Shown here one piece after another: positions 1 through 8,737 of a stretch of DNA of 64,000 nt. The translations under genes were made by a program, and so were the position numbers. How positions within the stretch are numbered: the stretch's first letter is position 1; each line of letters starts with the position of its first letter. Origin of the DNA: an uncultured Bacteroidales bacterium. Its GTDB lineage: Bacteria > Bacteroidota > Bacteroidia > Bacteroidales > F082. The stretch is taken from NCBI GenBank assembly GCA_946407975.1, contig CAMJQC010000007.1, forward strand, positions 1-64,000, written 5' to 3'. The notes beneath the pieces were generated by a model. The model was not told the DNA's origin. It searched no databases and saw nothing but the letters and a program-made list of their open reading frames with translations.

Positions 1-848
1 TGGCTGGTCTCGCTGAACTCGTTGGTGACGATGTCATTATTAAAGGTGTTGCCGATATAGCCGCTCACGCCAATGTGAAGGTTTTTGATGCTGTAATTAT
101 CGATGCGCAAGGCGCCAGCCAAGTTGTTGGCCACGCGGAACTCATAGCCCGATGCGGAGCCGTTCTTCACCCAGTTGGCGTTGTTGAACATGTTGGAGTT
201 TAAGGCAGGCACCAAGATGGCTTCGTAGCGCCAGTTGCCCAATTTTCCCCACAGGCTGATGCCCGTCTCATGCCAGGTGCAAGGCAAGATGTTGAACTCG
301 CCTTCAGGGCGGTAGCAGGTGAAGAACTCGGTGGGCAGGTGGGCGTTGTTGGTCTGTCCGACAGGCACCACGATGTGGCCCATGCGTATGTTGAAGCCTT
401 TGCCGAACGACTTTTGCAGCCAGAACTGCTCCAAAGCCACCTCACCGCCACGTTCGATCTCGTGTTCAAACTCGCCGGTCTCTTCGGCCTCAATCTCTAC
501 GGCTACTTCGCTGCCGCCGTGTTCAAACTCTATCTCCGAACCCATGCTCCAGCCTTTGCCGAAGTCGTAACCTAGGTTGATGACCACATGGGGCAGGTCG
601 ATGCGGCCGTGACCTTTGGCGTCGCGGTAACGATCGGCATGGGAGTAGCGGAACATATTGTCGCTATAGAAGTTACGAGTATAGACGGCCTCACCGTAAC
701 CGCCCAAGGTGAGACGGCTTTGTTTCTCATGCGGCTTATCTTCGGTTTTCTCGATGCCTGCCTTTTCGTTTTTTTCTTGCGCCTTTATAGGAGTGAGGCT
801 TACCATCACTCCCATAATGGCACAAATTGACAGTAATAGAAATCTCAT
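1..848 (-). CDS. Outer-membrane porin-like protein, C-terminus cut by window edge
   Basis: This gene is absent from the ORF track because its stop lies beyond the left edge. Reading the minus strand from ATG at 848 gives about 282 residues. They start with a signal peptide (MRFLLLSICAIMGVMVSL, cleavage near IKAQ), then a charged linker (EKNEKAGIEKTEDKPHEKQ), then barrel-like strands such as LTLGGYGEAVYTRNF and HVVINLGYDFGKGWSMG. The pattern resembles the phosphate-selective porin O/P type of Bacteroidota outer-membrane channels, but substrate cannot be inferred. An acidic stretch (EIEAEETGEFEHEIE) around residues 115-130 is probably an extracellular or periplasmic loop. The gene appears to be transcribed alone, and the region upstream holds an inverted repeat at 901-953. 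The protein is clearly real; the exact family is moderately certain. Confidence 0.8.
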   Translation of the reverse strand, partial: MRFLLLSICAIMGVMVSLTPIKAQEKNEKAGIEKTEDKPHEKQSRLTLGGYGEAVYTRNFYSDNMFRYSHADRYRDAKGHGRIDLPHVVINLGYDFGKGWSMGSEIEFEHGGSEVAVEIEAEETGEFEHEIERGGEVALEQFWLQKSFGKGFNIRMGHIVVPVGQTNNAHLPTEFFTCYRPEGEFNILPCTWHETGISLWGKLGNWRYEAILVPALNSNMFNNANWVKNGSASGYEFRVANNLAGALRIDNYSIKNLHIGVSGYIGNTFNNDIVTNEFSETS

Positions 849-900
849 AGCTAACCTATTTTATCTAGTCGCAAAAATCTCCTTTTTCGTTCGGATGGCC

Positions 901-953
901 CATCCCCATTTTTAATGAAAACCTGCTTTTCCCTATCCCTATTTATGGGGATG
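901..953. repeat. Inverted repeat CATCCCCAT / ATGGGGATG upstream of the porin
   Basis: CATCCCCAT (901-909) and ATGGGGATG (945-953) are perfect 9-base inverted copies separated by 35 bases, with a short T run on the plus side. No plus-strand gene lies upstream that would need a terminator. It sits about 50-105 bases upstream of the porin start, so it could be an operator or a hairpin in a long leader. Apart from this and the two terminators at 1054-1140, I see nothing in the 303-base gap 849-1151. Confidence 0.5.
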
Positions 954-1053
954 TTTTTAGTGTAAACTGTGGTATAATTGTATGCACTTTTTATGTTAAT
1001 AGTCTACAATGTTCTTCATGGAGGATGTTTTTTGCATAGATCGGATAAAAAAA

Positions 1054-1077
1054 CAGGGACGCCAACTGGTGTCCCTG
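1054..1077 (-). terminator. Second intrinsic terminator downstream of the M20 peptidase
   Basis: CAGGGAC pairs with GTCCCTG, extended by GCCA/TGGT with one G-T pair. On the minus strand it is followed by a run of seven T (plus-strand A run 1047-1053). It lies 36 bases beyond the first terminator at 1113-1140, giving a tandem stop for the lpxK-to-peptidase operon. Confidence 0.75.
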
Positions 1078-1112
1078 CCTTTATTAAAAATAGGTTGTAG
1101 AAACAATAAAAA

Positions 1113-1140
1113 GTAGAGACGGTGCATGCATCATCTCTAC
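1113..1140 (-). terminator. First intrinsic terminator of the lpxK-peptidase operon
   Basis: GTAGAGA and TCTCTAC pair around a further self-complementary core (TGCATGCA). On the minus strand the hairpin is followed by TTTTTATT. It begins 12 bases after the peptidase stop codon. The same GTAGAGG-type hairpin design is seen at 53917-53938. Confidence 0.8.
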
Positions 1141-1151
1141 ATATGTTTTTG

Positions 1152-2519
1152 TTATTTCATTTCGGCAAAATGCTTATAAAAGGCGATGATGGTCTCGATG
1201 CCTTTGAAGAAGTGGTCGAGACGGTAGTTCTCGTTGGGCGAGTGGATGGCGTCTTCGCCGAGGCCGAAGCCCATGAGGATGGACTTGAGGCCCAGCACCT
1301 GTTCGAAAGCAGAGATGATGGGGATGGAGCCACCGCTACGCATCGGGATGGGCTGTTTACCGTAGGTGTCCATGTAGGCCTGTTCTGCAGCCTTGTAGGC
1401 CGGCAGTTCGATGGGACATCCGTAAGCCTGACCGCCATGCAACGGGGTGACCTTCACGGTGACATATTTTGGCGCGTTCTCCTCGAAATAGTCCTTCACC
1501 AGCTGGGCGATCTTCTCGTGGTCCTGGTTAGGCACCAAACGGCAGGAGAGCTTAGCGTAGGCCTTGGATGGCAAAACGGTCTTGCTCCCTTCTCCGGTGT
1601 AGCCTCCCCACATGCCACAGAGGTCGAAGGTGGGACGGATGCCGACGCGCTCGATCTTGGTGTAGCCTCTCTCGCCTCGCAGGGCTTTCACGCCCAGGCT
1701 GGCCTTGAATTCTTTCTCGTTATAAGGCGCCATGTTCAGCAACTGGCGTTCCTTGCGCGAGCTGGTCACTACATCGTCGTAGAAATGCGGGATGGTGATG
1801 TGATTGTTCTCGTCCATGCACTTGGCGATCATCTCGCACAAGGCGTTGAGCGGGTTGGCCACGGCGCCTCCGAACAAGCCTGAATGCAGGTCGGCGTTGG
1901 GACCGGTGACTTCAATCTCCCAATAGGCCAAGCCACGCAGACCCGTGGTGATGGACGGTGTGTCGTGGTTGATCATGCTGGTGTCGGATACCAGGATGAT
2001 GTCAGCCTTCACAAGGTCTTTGTGCGTGACAATCCATTTGCCGAGACTGCCTGAACCGATCTCTTCCTCACCCTCAAGCATGAACTTCACATTGCAAGGC
2101 AAGGAGTTGGTCTGAATCATGGTCTCGAAGGCTTTGGCATGCATGAACGACTGGCCTTTGTCGTCGTCAGCGCCACGGGCCCAGATCTTGCCGTCTTTGA
2201 TGACGGGCTCGAAAGGCTTGGTGTTCCAGAGCTCGATAGGGTCGACGGGCATCACGTCGTAGTGACCGTAGACCAAGACGGTCTTCAGTTTCGGGTCGAT
2301 GATTTTCTCACCATAGACGATGGGGTTGCCCTCAGTGGGCATCACCTCGGCCTTGTCGGCGCCCGCTTTCAGGATGCTGTCGCGCCAGTATTCGGCGGCG
2401 CGGATCATATCGGGCTTATGCGCCGATTCTGAACTGATGGAAGGAATTCTGATTAAGCCGAACAACTCGTCAAGGAAACGGTCTTTGTTGGCTTCGATGT
2501 AGTCTTTTTGTATTTTCAT
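1152..2519 (-). CDS. M20 family dipeptidase (zinc metallopeptidase)
   Basis: A cytoplasmic metallopeptidase of the M20 clan (carnosinase/CNDP-like dipeptidases), 455 residues, normal for the family. Metal-binding motifs are visible in order: GHYDVMPVDP (His86, Asp88), GADDDKGQ (bridging Asp near 119), the catalytic/metal Glu pair in LEGEEEIGS (about 149-156), and DTSM near 180. The dimerisation-domain His is in DLHSGLFGG. It probably hydrolyses dipeptides released by peptide catabolism; the exact specificity cannot be read. It is the last gene of the lpxK-PNP-lpxH cluster, 36 bases after lpxH, and ends at two terminators. Confidence 0.9.
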   Translation of the reverse strand: MKIQKDYIEANKDRFLDELFGLIRIPSISSESAHKPDMIRAAEYWRDSILKAGADKAEVMPTEGNPIVYGEKIIDPKLKTVLVYGHYDVMPVDPIELWNTKPFEPVIKDGKIWARGADDDKGQSFMHAKAFETMIQTNSLPCNVKFMLEGEEEIGSGSLGKWIVTHKDLVKADIILVSDTSMINHDTPSITTGLRGLAYWEIEVTGPNADLHSGLFGGAVANPLNALCEMIAKCMDENNHITIPHFYDDVVTSSRKERQLLNMAPYNEKEFKASLGVKALRGERGYTKIERVGIRPTFDLCGMWGGYTGEGSKTVLPSKAYAKLSCRLVPNQDHEKIAQLVKDYFEENAPKYVTVKVTPLHGGQAYGCPIELPAYKAAEQAYMDTYGKQPIPMRSGGSIPIISAFEQVLGLKSILMGFGLGEDAIHSPNENYRLDHFFKGIETIIAFYKHFAEMK

Positions 2520-2555
2520 GATGTATGATATTAATGATATATACTAATTTAACTC

Positions 2556-3317
2556 TTATTTCTCTGGTGCCTCAAACTTCTTCAACTCCATCGCCTCTCC
2601 GTCAAACACGGCATAGGTGAAGTCGTAAATCCAGTTGCCGACGACGGTGGTCAAAGCGTGGTCGCCGGTCTTGTATTGCATGGGCTTGTGCTGATGACCG
2701 AAGACGAAGAAATCGATGCTGGGGTCGAGTTTTGATTGCTCCTCGGCATATTGGTAGAGGCGGGTGTTCGGGATGTCGTCATAGTACCCGCGCTCCACCT
2801 CGTTTTTGAGTTTCTTTAGCCTGTGGTTGTGCGACCATCTTAAGGCTAAGCCGATGCCAAGGTCGGGATGCAGCCACTTGAACAGCCATTGGTTGGGTTT
2901 GAACTCAAAAACCTTTTTTAAGAACTTATAGCCTTTGTCGCCCGGACCTCTTGCGTCGCCATGGACAAGGAAAAACTTCTTGCCTTTGAGGGTGGTGATC
3001 AAAGGCTCATGGTGCATGATGAGGCCGAGCTCGTCGTGCAGATAACCGAAGGACCAGAGGTCGTGGTTGCCAATGAAGAAATGCACGGGGATGCCCGCAT
3101 CGGTAAATTCCGCCAACTTGCCTTGCATCCTAACGAAACCCTTAGGAATCACGGTCTTGTATTCAAACCAGAAGTCGAAGAGGTCGCCCAAGAGGAAGAG
3201 CTCTTCACAGTCGGGAAGGATGCTATCAAGGAAACGGAGCAGTTTGCGCTCGCGTAGCTGACTGTCCTCGAGCGAGGGGATGCCAAGGTGAAAATCGGTG
3301 ACGAAATAAACGGCCAT
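2556..3317 (-). CDS. lpxH: UDP-2,3-diacylglucosamine diphosphatase LpxH
   Basis: A calcineurin-like metallophosphoesterase that hydrolyses UDP-2,3-diacylglucosamine to lipid X and UMP in lipid A synthesis, at the inner face of the inner membrane. The 253 residues carry all the metal motifs: TDFHLG (Asp8, His10), LLGDLFDFW (Asp45), GNHDLW (Asn84, His85), FLVHGD and GHQHKP. The start codon overlaps the stop of the upstream phosphorylase gene (TGATG), so translation is probably coupled. With lpxK two genes upstream, the cluster covers two lipid A steps. Confidence 0.92.
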   Translation of the reverse strand: MAVYFVTDFHLGIPSLEDSQLRERKLLRFLDSILPDCEELFLLGDLFDFWFEYKTVIPKGFVRMQGKLAEFTDAGIPVHFFIGNHDLWSFGYLHDELGLIMHHEPLITTLKGKKFFLVHGDARGPGDKGYKFLKKVFEFKPNQWLFKWLHPDLGIGLALRWSHNHRLKKLKNEVERGYYDDIPNTRLYQYAEEQSKLDPSIDFFVFGHQHKPMQYKTGDHALTTVVGNWIYDFTYAVFDGEAMELKKFEAPEK

Positions 3318-4153
3318 CAGAAGTCGATTTCGTCGGAACGGCGGATGAGTTCCGTGATGAGGGTGATGAGTTTAGGCTCCACGGCGTTGACGGCGGCGAT
3401 GACATCTTCGTGGCTAATGCTGACGGGGTGTTCTACGCCGTTGATGTTGCCCATGTCGGAGATGATGGACAGTCCGAAGACGGGCAGCTTGCCTTGACGC
3501 GCCACGATGACTTCGGAAGTCGTTGACATGCCGACGGCATCGGAACCGATGATGCGGAAGTAACGGCACTCTGCCGGAGTCTCATAAGTCGGGCCGGTGG
3601 TAGCGGTGTAGACGCCATGTTGCAAGGCGATGCCTTTCTCTTCAGCGATGGCGTCGGCCAGTTTGATGAGCCGTCGGTCGTAGGGCTCGCTCATATCGGG
3701 AAAACGCTCGCCAAAACGCTCGTCATGGAGGCCGATCAACGGGTTGGGCATGGCATGGATCTGGTCGTTGATGATCATGATGTCGCCCACCTTGAAGTCG
3801 GGGTTTAGGCCGCCTGCGGCATTCGAAAGGATGAGGAACCGGATACCCAATTGCATCATCACCCGGATGGGGAAGGTGACCTCGGTCATCGGATAGCCTT
3901 CATAATAATGGAAACGGCCCTGCATGGCGATGACATTATGACCGGCGATGGTGCCGAACAGCAGTTGTCCCTTGTGGCCTTTTACGGTTGAGACTGGGAA
4001 GTTCGGAATCTCGGAATAAGGGATGGCGCAGACGACATCGATGCCGTTGGCCAGACCGCCGAGACCGGAACCCAACACGATGCCGATTTCAGGCTTGAAA
4101 TGCTGCGTCTTCTCTTTTATGAATTTAGTGGTTGCTAAGATTTTGTCGTACAT
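3317..4153 (-). CDS. punA: Purine-nucleoside phosphorylase
   Basis: A cytosolic trimeric-type purine nucleoside phosphorylase that cleaves inosine and guanosine with phosphate (purine salvage). Visible signatures are the phosphate-binding GSGLGGLA near the N-terminus, TVKGHKGQL, GRFHYYEGYPM, and NAAGGLNPDFKVGDIM, followed by GPTYETPAE and VGMSTTSEVI. Length (278 aa) fits the family. It overlaps lpxK by 29 bases upstream and lpxH by one base downstream, so it is embedded in a lipid A operon with which it has no obvious pathway link. The symbol is by analogy to the inosine/guanosine-specific type. Confidence 0.9.
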   Translation of the reverse strand: MYDKILATTKFIKEKTQHFKPEIGIVLGSGLGGLANGIDVVCAIPYSEIPNFPVSTVKGHKGQLLFGTIAGHNVIAMQGRFHYYEGYPMTEVTFPIRVMMQLGIRFLILSNAAGGLNPDFKVGDIMIINDQIHAMPNPLIGLHDERFGERFPDMSEPYDRRLIKLADAIAEEKGIALQHGVYTATTGPTYETPAECRYFRIIGSDAVGMSTTSEVIVARQGKLPVFGLSIISDMGNINGVEHPVSISHEDVIAAVNAVEPKLITLITELIRRSDEIDF

Positions 4154-5171
4154 ATTGTGCTATTTCTTTATTAAACTTTTCTTCTTCATGAAAACGCACG
4201 CTCACTGGCAGAACGAAGAGCGGCATCGATTCAAACTGACAAATATAGGGAGAATTTGTCAATCGCATGGCATCTTTTTCGGTGGTGAGGATGATTTTTC
4301 GTTCCTCGCCCATGTTTTCATACCGTTTGCAAATGCCTTTGATGTCGCCTTCGGTATAAGGGTGATGGTCGCTAAAGGTCATGACCTCAAGATGCTTATA
4401 TCTGGATTTTGCTTCGGCGATAAGTGGCTCAGGATGGGCGATACCACAGAATAACAAGGCGGAGTCGACCTCGGTGTCATAGTTGCCGGTCGTAGCGTTT
4501 AGCGGAAGCGTTTTCTGGTATTCCAGATAGGAGAAAAACACCTTTTGCCCAGACCTGATGTTTAGTTTCTTGATAATCTGTTGCTGCTCTTCATCGCTTA
4601 TCAATGCAGGCGCTTTGCTCACAACGATGATGTCAACTCGTTGAGCGGCGCTTCTGATGTCGCGCAAGTCGCCTGCCGGGACGAGGCAGTCATCACAATA
4701 CAGACGGTCATATTCGGTCAACAGGATGTTTAGCCCTGCTTCTATCTTTCTATGCTGGAAAGCATCGTCCAAAAGGATGACCTGCGGCGGGTTGTCGCTT
4801 TCGAGCAGACGTCTGACACCTTCCACACGGTCTTCATCTACAGCGACTTGGATGTCAGGATATTTCTTTCGATATAGCAGAGGCTCGTCGCCGACCTCTT
4901 CGCTTGTCGCATCGGTTGTGACCTGACGGAATCCCTTGGTTTTTCTCCCGTATCCTCGGCTGAGGAGGGCGACTTGATACTGTTCTTGTAATAGCCTAAT
5001 GAGGTATTCCGTATGAGGCGTCTTTCCGCTTCCGCCCAGACACAGGTTGCCTACGCAAATCACGGGGAAATCGAACTTTTCTGACTTAATCCATCTCCAA
5101 TCATAGAATTTATGCCTGATTTTCAGGATGATATGATAAAGGAGCGATATGGGAAGAAGCAGTTTTCTCAT
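4125..5171 (-). CDS. lpxK: Tetraacyldisaccharide 4'-kinase LpxK
   Basis: Membrane-associated kinase that phosphorylates the 4' position of tetraacyldisaccharide-1-phosphate to make lipid IVA. The 348 residues begin with a hydrophobic N-terminal helix, then the P-loop GNLCLGGSGKT (about 41-51), SRGYGRKTKGF, and the DDAFQHRKI motif typical of LpxK. It is the first gene of a minus operon with PNP, lpxH and the dipeptidase, and overlaps PNP by 29 bases. The -7 promoter element (5179-5186) lies only 7 bases from the ATG, so the leader must be very short. Confidence 0.92.
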   Translation of the reverse strand: MRKLLLPISLLYHIILKIRHKFYDWRWIKSEKFDFPVICVGNLCLGGSGKTPHTEYLIRLLQEQYQVALLSRGYGRKTKGFRQVTTDATSEEVGDEPLLYRKKYPDIQVAVDEDRVEGVRRLLESDNPPQVILLDDAFQHRKIEAGLNILLTEYDRLYCDDCLVPAGDLRDIRSAAQRVDIIVVSKAPALISDEEQQQIIKKLNIRSGQKVFFSYLEYQKTLPLNATTGNYDTEVDSALLFCGIAHPEPLIAEAKSRYKHLEVMTFSDHHPYTEGDIKGICKRYENMGEERKIILTTEKDAMRLTNSPYICQFESMPLFVLPVSVRFHEEEKFNKEIAQYVRQNLSNH

Positions 5172-5178
5172 AGAGGGT

Positions 5179-5186
5179 CAAAAATA
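5179..5186 (-). promoter_or_regulatory. Promoter -7 element of lpxK
   Basis: The minus strand reads TATTTTTG, an exact match to the Bacteroidota -7 consensus TAnnTTTG. Transcription would begin a few bases downstream, almost at the lpxK ATG (5171). No clear -33 TTTG was found. Confidence 0.6.
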
Positions 5187-5190
5187 GGGA

Positions 5191-5198
5191 TAATTTTG
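5191..5198 (+). promoter_or_regulatory. Promoter -7 element of the Nif3-family gene
   Basis: TAATTTTG matches TAnnTTTG and is followed directly by a near-copy, TAATTTCG (5199-5206). It is only four bases from the oppositely oriented lpxK element, so the two transcription units share one compact divergent promoter. Confidence 0.6.
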
Positions 5199-5224
5199 TA
5201 ATTTCGCATCCAAATTCTGTAATT

Positions 5225-6331
5225 ATGATAACGGTAAAAAGCATTTTAGATTGTATTACGGAAATAGCACCCCTCAGCTGGCAAGAGAGTTACGACAATG
5301 CTGGACTTCAGGTGGGCGACTTGAAAGCGGAGGCGAAAAAGGCTTTGATTTGCCTTGATGTGACCGAAGCAGTCGTAGACGAAGCTGTCGCCAAGTCCTG
5401 CGATGTGATTGTGAGCCACCATCCTTTGATTTTTAAAGGGTTGAAACACATAACGCCGAATACATTCGTAGAGCGCATCGTGACGAAAGCCATCAAGCAC
5501 GGCATTGCCATTATTTCGATGCATACCAATCTGGATAACAGCTATTTGGGCGTTAGCCACATTCTGGCGCAGAAGTTAGGTCTATCCAACTTGCGCGTCC
5601 TTGATCCCTTGCAAGGCAAACTGTTCAAGTTGGTGATGTTCTGCCCGGTATCGGCCGCAGATAGGGTTCGTGAGGCGATGTTCCAAGCGGGTGCGGGATG
5701 CATAGGCAATTACGACAGCTGTAGCTTCAATGCGCTAGGCGAGGGTACCTTCAAGGCTGGCGATGGCTGTCATCCTTATGTCGGCGAAATAGGCCAATTA
5801 CATTATGAAAAGGAAGTCCGCGTTGAGACCATCGTCCCTGAGCATCTTTTGAATGGCGTCGTTTCTGCGATGAAGAAAGTGCATCCTTACGAAGAGGTGG
5901 CATATGACGTATATCCGTTGAACAACGACTATCCAATGGCTGGTGCTGGCATGATGGGCAGTTACGAGACACCATTGTCCGAAACAGAATTCTTACAACG
6001 CGCTGCGGAGGTTTTGGGATCACCTTGTCTGCGCCATTCTGCTCTGACAGGGAAGCCTGTGAAAAGTGTGGCGGTATGCGGCGGTTCGGGAGCGTTCCTT
6101 TTGCCTTGTGCAAAAAGAAACGGCGTCGAGGCTTTCCTCACTGCCGACATTAAATATCATGACTTTTTCGAACCCGATGGTGCTTTGTTGATGGTCGATG
6201 CCGGACATTTTGAGACGGAACAGTTTACAAAAGAATTGATATTGGATATCATTCTAAAAAAAATTCCTACCTTTGCAGCCGAAATTGCCGAGGCGAATAC
6301 CAACTCGGTTCATTATTTTGTAAAGCATTAA
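5225..6331 (+). CDS. Nif3-like dinuclear metal centre protein
   Basis: A Nif3/YbgI/YqfO family hexameric protein, often labelled a GTP cyclohydrolase I type 2 homologue; its biological reaction is not settled. Metal ligands are visible in IVSHHPLIFKGLKHI (about 60-75), SMHTNLDNS (about 95) and the C-terminal DAGHFETEQF. The 368-residue length reflects the PII/CutA-like insert between the two halves (roughly residues 130-240), as in YqfO-type members. It is followed four bases later by the zinc-ribbon gene, a pairing common in Bacteroidota. Confidence 0.88.
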   Translation: MITVKSILDCITEIAPLSWQESYDNAGLQVGDLKAEAKKALICLDVTEAVVDEAVAKSCDVIVSHHPLIFKGLKHITPNTFVERIVTKAIKHGIAIISMHTNLDNSYLGVSHILAQKLGLSNLRVLDPLQGKLFKLVMFCPVSAADRVREAMFQAGAGCIGNYDSCSFNALGEGTFKAGDGCHPYVGEIGQLHYEKEVRVETIVPEHLLNGVVSAMKKVHPYEEVAYDVYPLNNDYPMAGAGMMGSYETPLSETEFLQRAAEVLGSPCLRHSALTGKPVKSVAVCGGSGAFLLPCAKRNGVEAFLTADIKYHDFFEPDGALLMVDAGHFETEQFTKELILDIILKKIPTFAAEIAEANTNSVHYFVKH

Positions 6332-6335
6332 TAAC

Positions 6336-7121
6336 ATGGCAGATAAGAAAGTGAAAAAAGCGCAACAGGTTGAAGAGCCTGTAGAGGTTAGCATTGAACA
6401 GAAGCTGGTGGCGCTCTACACCTTGCAGCAAGTTGATTCAAAGATTGACGAAATCAGAGCTTACAGAGGTAATCTCCCGCTCGAGATCCAGGATTTGGAA
6501 GATGAGATAGCCGGTTTGGAGACCCGTGTTGAGAACTTCAAGGAAGAAGACAAAAAATTCCAGACAGAAATCACCAACCAGAAGATCAAGATCAAGGAGA
6601 CGGAAGCCTTGATTAAGAAATATGAAGATCAGCAGAACAACGTCAGAAACAACCGCGAATACGACTCTTTGACGAAAGAAATCGAGTATCAGAATCTTGA
6701 TATTCAGCTTTCAGAAAAGAAAATCCGTGAGGCTACTGCCAAGAGTGAGGCTGTCGTTACCAAAGTGGCCCAGGCTGAAGAACGTCTGGCAGAGCGCAAG
6801 GCTGTTCTGACCGAAAAGCAGGCTGAATTGGATTCGGTTGTCGAAGACACCGAGAAAGAAGAAGATGCATTGCTCAAGCGCTCCGCTGAATGTGAGCAAC
6901 TGGTCGAGGATCGTCTGTTGGTGGCCTACAAGCGCATCCGTAAGAATGCCCGCAACGGCCTTGCCGTGGTTGGCATCTCCCGTGACGCTTGCGGTGGCTG
7001 TTTCAACAAGATTCCGCCTCAACATCAGCTCGACATCTGCACGCACAAGAAAATCATCGTTTGCGAGTATTGCGGACGTATCCTTGTTGACAAAGGCATC
7101 ATTGAGCAGTACTCCGAATAA
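6336..7121 (+). CDS. Coiled-coil protein with C-terminal C4 zinc ribbon
   Basis: A cytosolic protein of 261 residues. A long Glu/Lys/Gln-rich antiparallel coiled coil (about residues 25-200) is followed by a C4 zinc ribbon with CGGC and CEYC knuckles separated by about 23 residues. The family (zf-RING_7 / C4-type zinc ribbon) is widespread and often adjacent to nif3, as here. Its role is not established; nucleic-acid or ribosome-related functions have been proposed for relatives. It is co-transcribed with the Nif3 gene and ends at a strong terminator. Confidence 0.85.
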   Translation: MADKKVKKAQQVEEPVEVSIEQKLVALYTLQQVDSKIDEIRAYRGNLPLEIQDLEDEIAGLETRVENFKEEDKKFQTEITNQKIKIKETEALIKKYEDQQNNVRNNREYDSLTKEIEYQNLDIQLSEKKIREATAKSEAVVTKVAQAEERLAERKAVLTEKQAELDSVVEDTEKEEDALLKRSAECEQLVEDRLLVAYKRIRKNARNGLAVVGISRDACGGCFNKIPPQHQLDICTHKKIIVCEYCGRILVDKGIIEQYSE

Positions 7122-7152
7122 TCCATTAGAAGTTTTGTTTTCATGATAAACA

Positions 7153-7178
7153 GAGACCGTCCTAAAGTGGGCGGTCTC
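7153..7178 (+). terminator. Terminator of the nif3-zinc ribbon operon
   Basis: GAGACCG (7153-7159) pairs with CGGTCTC (7172-7178), followed by TTTT. It sits 31 bases after the zinc-ribbon stop codon. Confidence 0.85.
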
Positions 7179-7245
7179 TTTTATTATGCAATGAAGGGAT
7201 GTTTATTGCAAGGTCAATGGGATATGACCATCTTATTCGTGTCTT

Positions 7246-8706
7246 TTAATAATCCTTTATCTTCAGCGTCACAACCAGATTCCCGAGGGTCTTTACCTGA
7301 TTGACATCCTGCACGGCCGGTGCTCCATCTTCATAATACTGGTAAGGCATATGTGCCGACTGGAACCGTACCATCTCATAACCGAAATCGAAAGTGGTGG
7401 CTTTGCTGACGGGAAGGCTGATACCGCAAGCGGCTTTCCACAGGCTGCCGTCGGATTCGCCAAAGCCATAAGGACTGCCATAATAGGCACATCCTGCCCG
7501 GAGATAGGAGTCGTTGATGCGCCATTCTGTTCCAAATCTCAAGTTGAAGGTTTTGCCGTATAATTCCTTGATCTCATCGTTGACAGAGGTGTAGTCGTAG
7601 TAATCATCACTGGTGCAATCGAATTTTGCTTTCCCATAGTTGGTGTATTCGGCGTCAAGAGAGATTAGGCCATGTTGTTTGACGAAGAAAGCGAGGCTGC
7701 CTACGCATTTGGAGGGGCTGCGGTAGACATATTCGTAATAAGAGGTGTAGGTCTGACCGCCATAGTTCATATTCAATGTCGCCTCCGTCTTCGTCGCCCA
7801 CGACTCGTCAAAATAATCACGGGTAGGCGTGTGGAAAGCGGCTCCGATGCGTAGCCAGTCGGCTGGGAAATAGATCATGCCGATCTTGCCGTTGATGCCC
7901 CATCCTGTGGATTGGGTGCGTTGACTGAAGGTCCAGTCGTGAAAACTGGTAGCAGAATAGTCGGGGAGGGCGGTCTCGGTGAAATCGGTGCTGACATTGC
8001 GTTTGAGATGGGCTATGCCGAAACTGGCACCGATGAAGAGACGGTCGTAAAGGTCGAAACAATAAGAAAAGGTCCATTCTTCGTTGCGGCCGGTGCTTTG
8101 TATGGCTTCACGCTGGGTGAGGTTGCCCTTGGGAACAGGGCTGTCGTAATAGCCGTCAACGAGATCGATCAGATAGGCCTGCATGGCAGGGTAGATGGTG
8201 TAAGGGAACTGTTCCCCGATCTGGCTCTCCGATAATCCGTCAATCTGCGCAAGATAGGCGTCAATCAAGGAGTTGTCGGGGTTGACGCCTCGGGCGACGG
8301 CATCGTAGTTGAAGTCGTTGGTACGGGTCAGCGCTATGCCGAATTGTGTGCGTCGCAATGGCCTGAAATTGCTTCTTTCTCTCACCCACACATAGCCTGT
8401 ATTGGGCAAGGTCATCCGTAGCCTTCCGTCACTTGCCGTTTCTCCATAGTAAGTCGACTTTGTCGATCCATACTGAAGGCCCGTGCTAAAGGTGAACTCA
8501 TCTTTGCGGTAGAGCCCTAAACCGCCAGGATTGATGCAGACAGCGGTCATTTCGCCGCCGATAGCGCCCAAGGCACTTGCCATTCCTATGGCTTTGGCGG
8601 TCCCTTGATAATACTGTTGAGCATAAACTAGAGCATCGGCACTGCCTTGTCCATAGACGGACAACGTGAAGAGGAAAAAGAACGGAATGGATAGCAATCT
8701 TTTCAT
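7246..8706 (-). CDS. OmpP1/FadL-family outer-membrane transport protein
   Basis: An outer-membrane barrel of the FadL/TodX/OmpP1 family, which in proteobacteria imports long-chain fatty acids or aromatic hydrocarbons; the substrate here is unknown. The protein has 486 residues: a signal peptide (cleavage after SVYGQ), then SADALVYAQQYYQG and a conserved hatch-like segment with AIGGEMTAVCINPGGLGLY, typical of Bacteroidota members. Alternating aromatic strands continue to the end (LVVTLKIKDY). A TACCTTTG promoter element lies 32 bases upstream of the start codon. Confidence 0.85.
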   Translation of the reverse strand: MKRLLSIPFFFLFTLSVYGQGSADALVYAQQYYQGTAKAIGMASALGAIGGEMTAVCINPGGLGLYRKDEFTFSTGLQYGSTKSTYYGETASDGRLRMTLPNTGYVWVRERSNFRPLRRTQFGIALTRTNDFNYDAVARGVNPDNSLIDAYLAQIDGLSESQIGEQFPYTIYPAMQAYLIDLVDGYYDSPVPKGNLTQREAIQSTGRNEEWTFSYCFDLYDRLFIGASFGIAHLKRNVSTDFTETALPDYSATSFHDWTFSQRTQSTGWGINGKIGMIYFPADWLRIGAAFHTPTRDYFDESWATKTEATLNMNYGGQTYTSYYEYVYRSPSKCVGSLAFFVKQHGLISLDAEYTNYGKAKFDCTSDDYYDYTSVNDEIKELYGKTFNLRFGTEWRINDSYLRAGCAYYGSPYGFGESDGSLWKAACGISLPVSKATTFDFGYEMVRFQSAHMPYQYYEDGAPAVQDVNQVKTLGNLVVTLKIKDY

Positions 8707-8737
8707 GGCAATAAAAAACTACCCTTGCAGGGTGGCG

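Noticed and set aside
1122-1883. 253-residue plus-strand ORF over the M20 peptidase
   Set aside because: Antisense to a gene with clear metal-binding motifs; begins in the terminator region.
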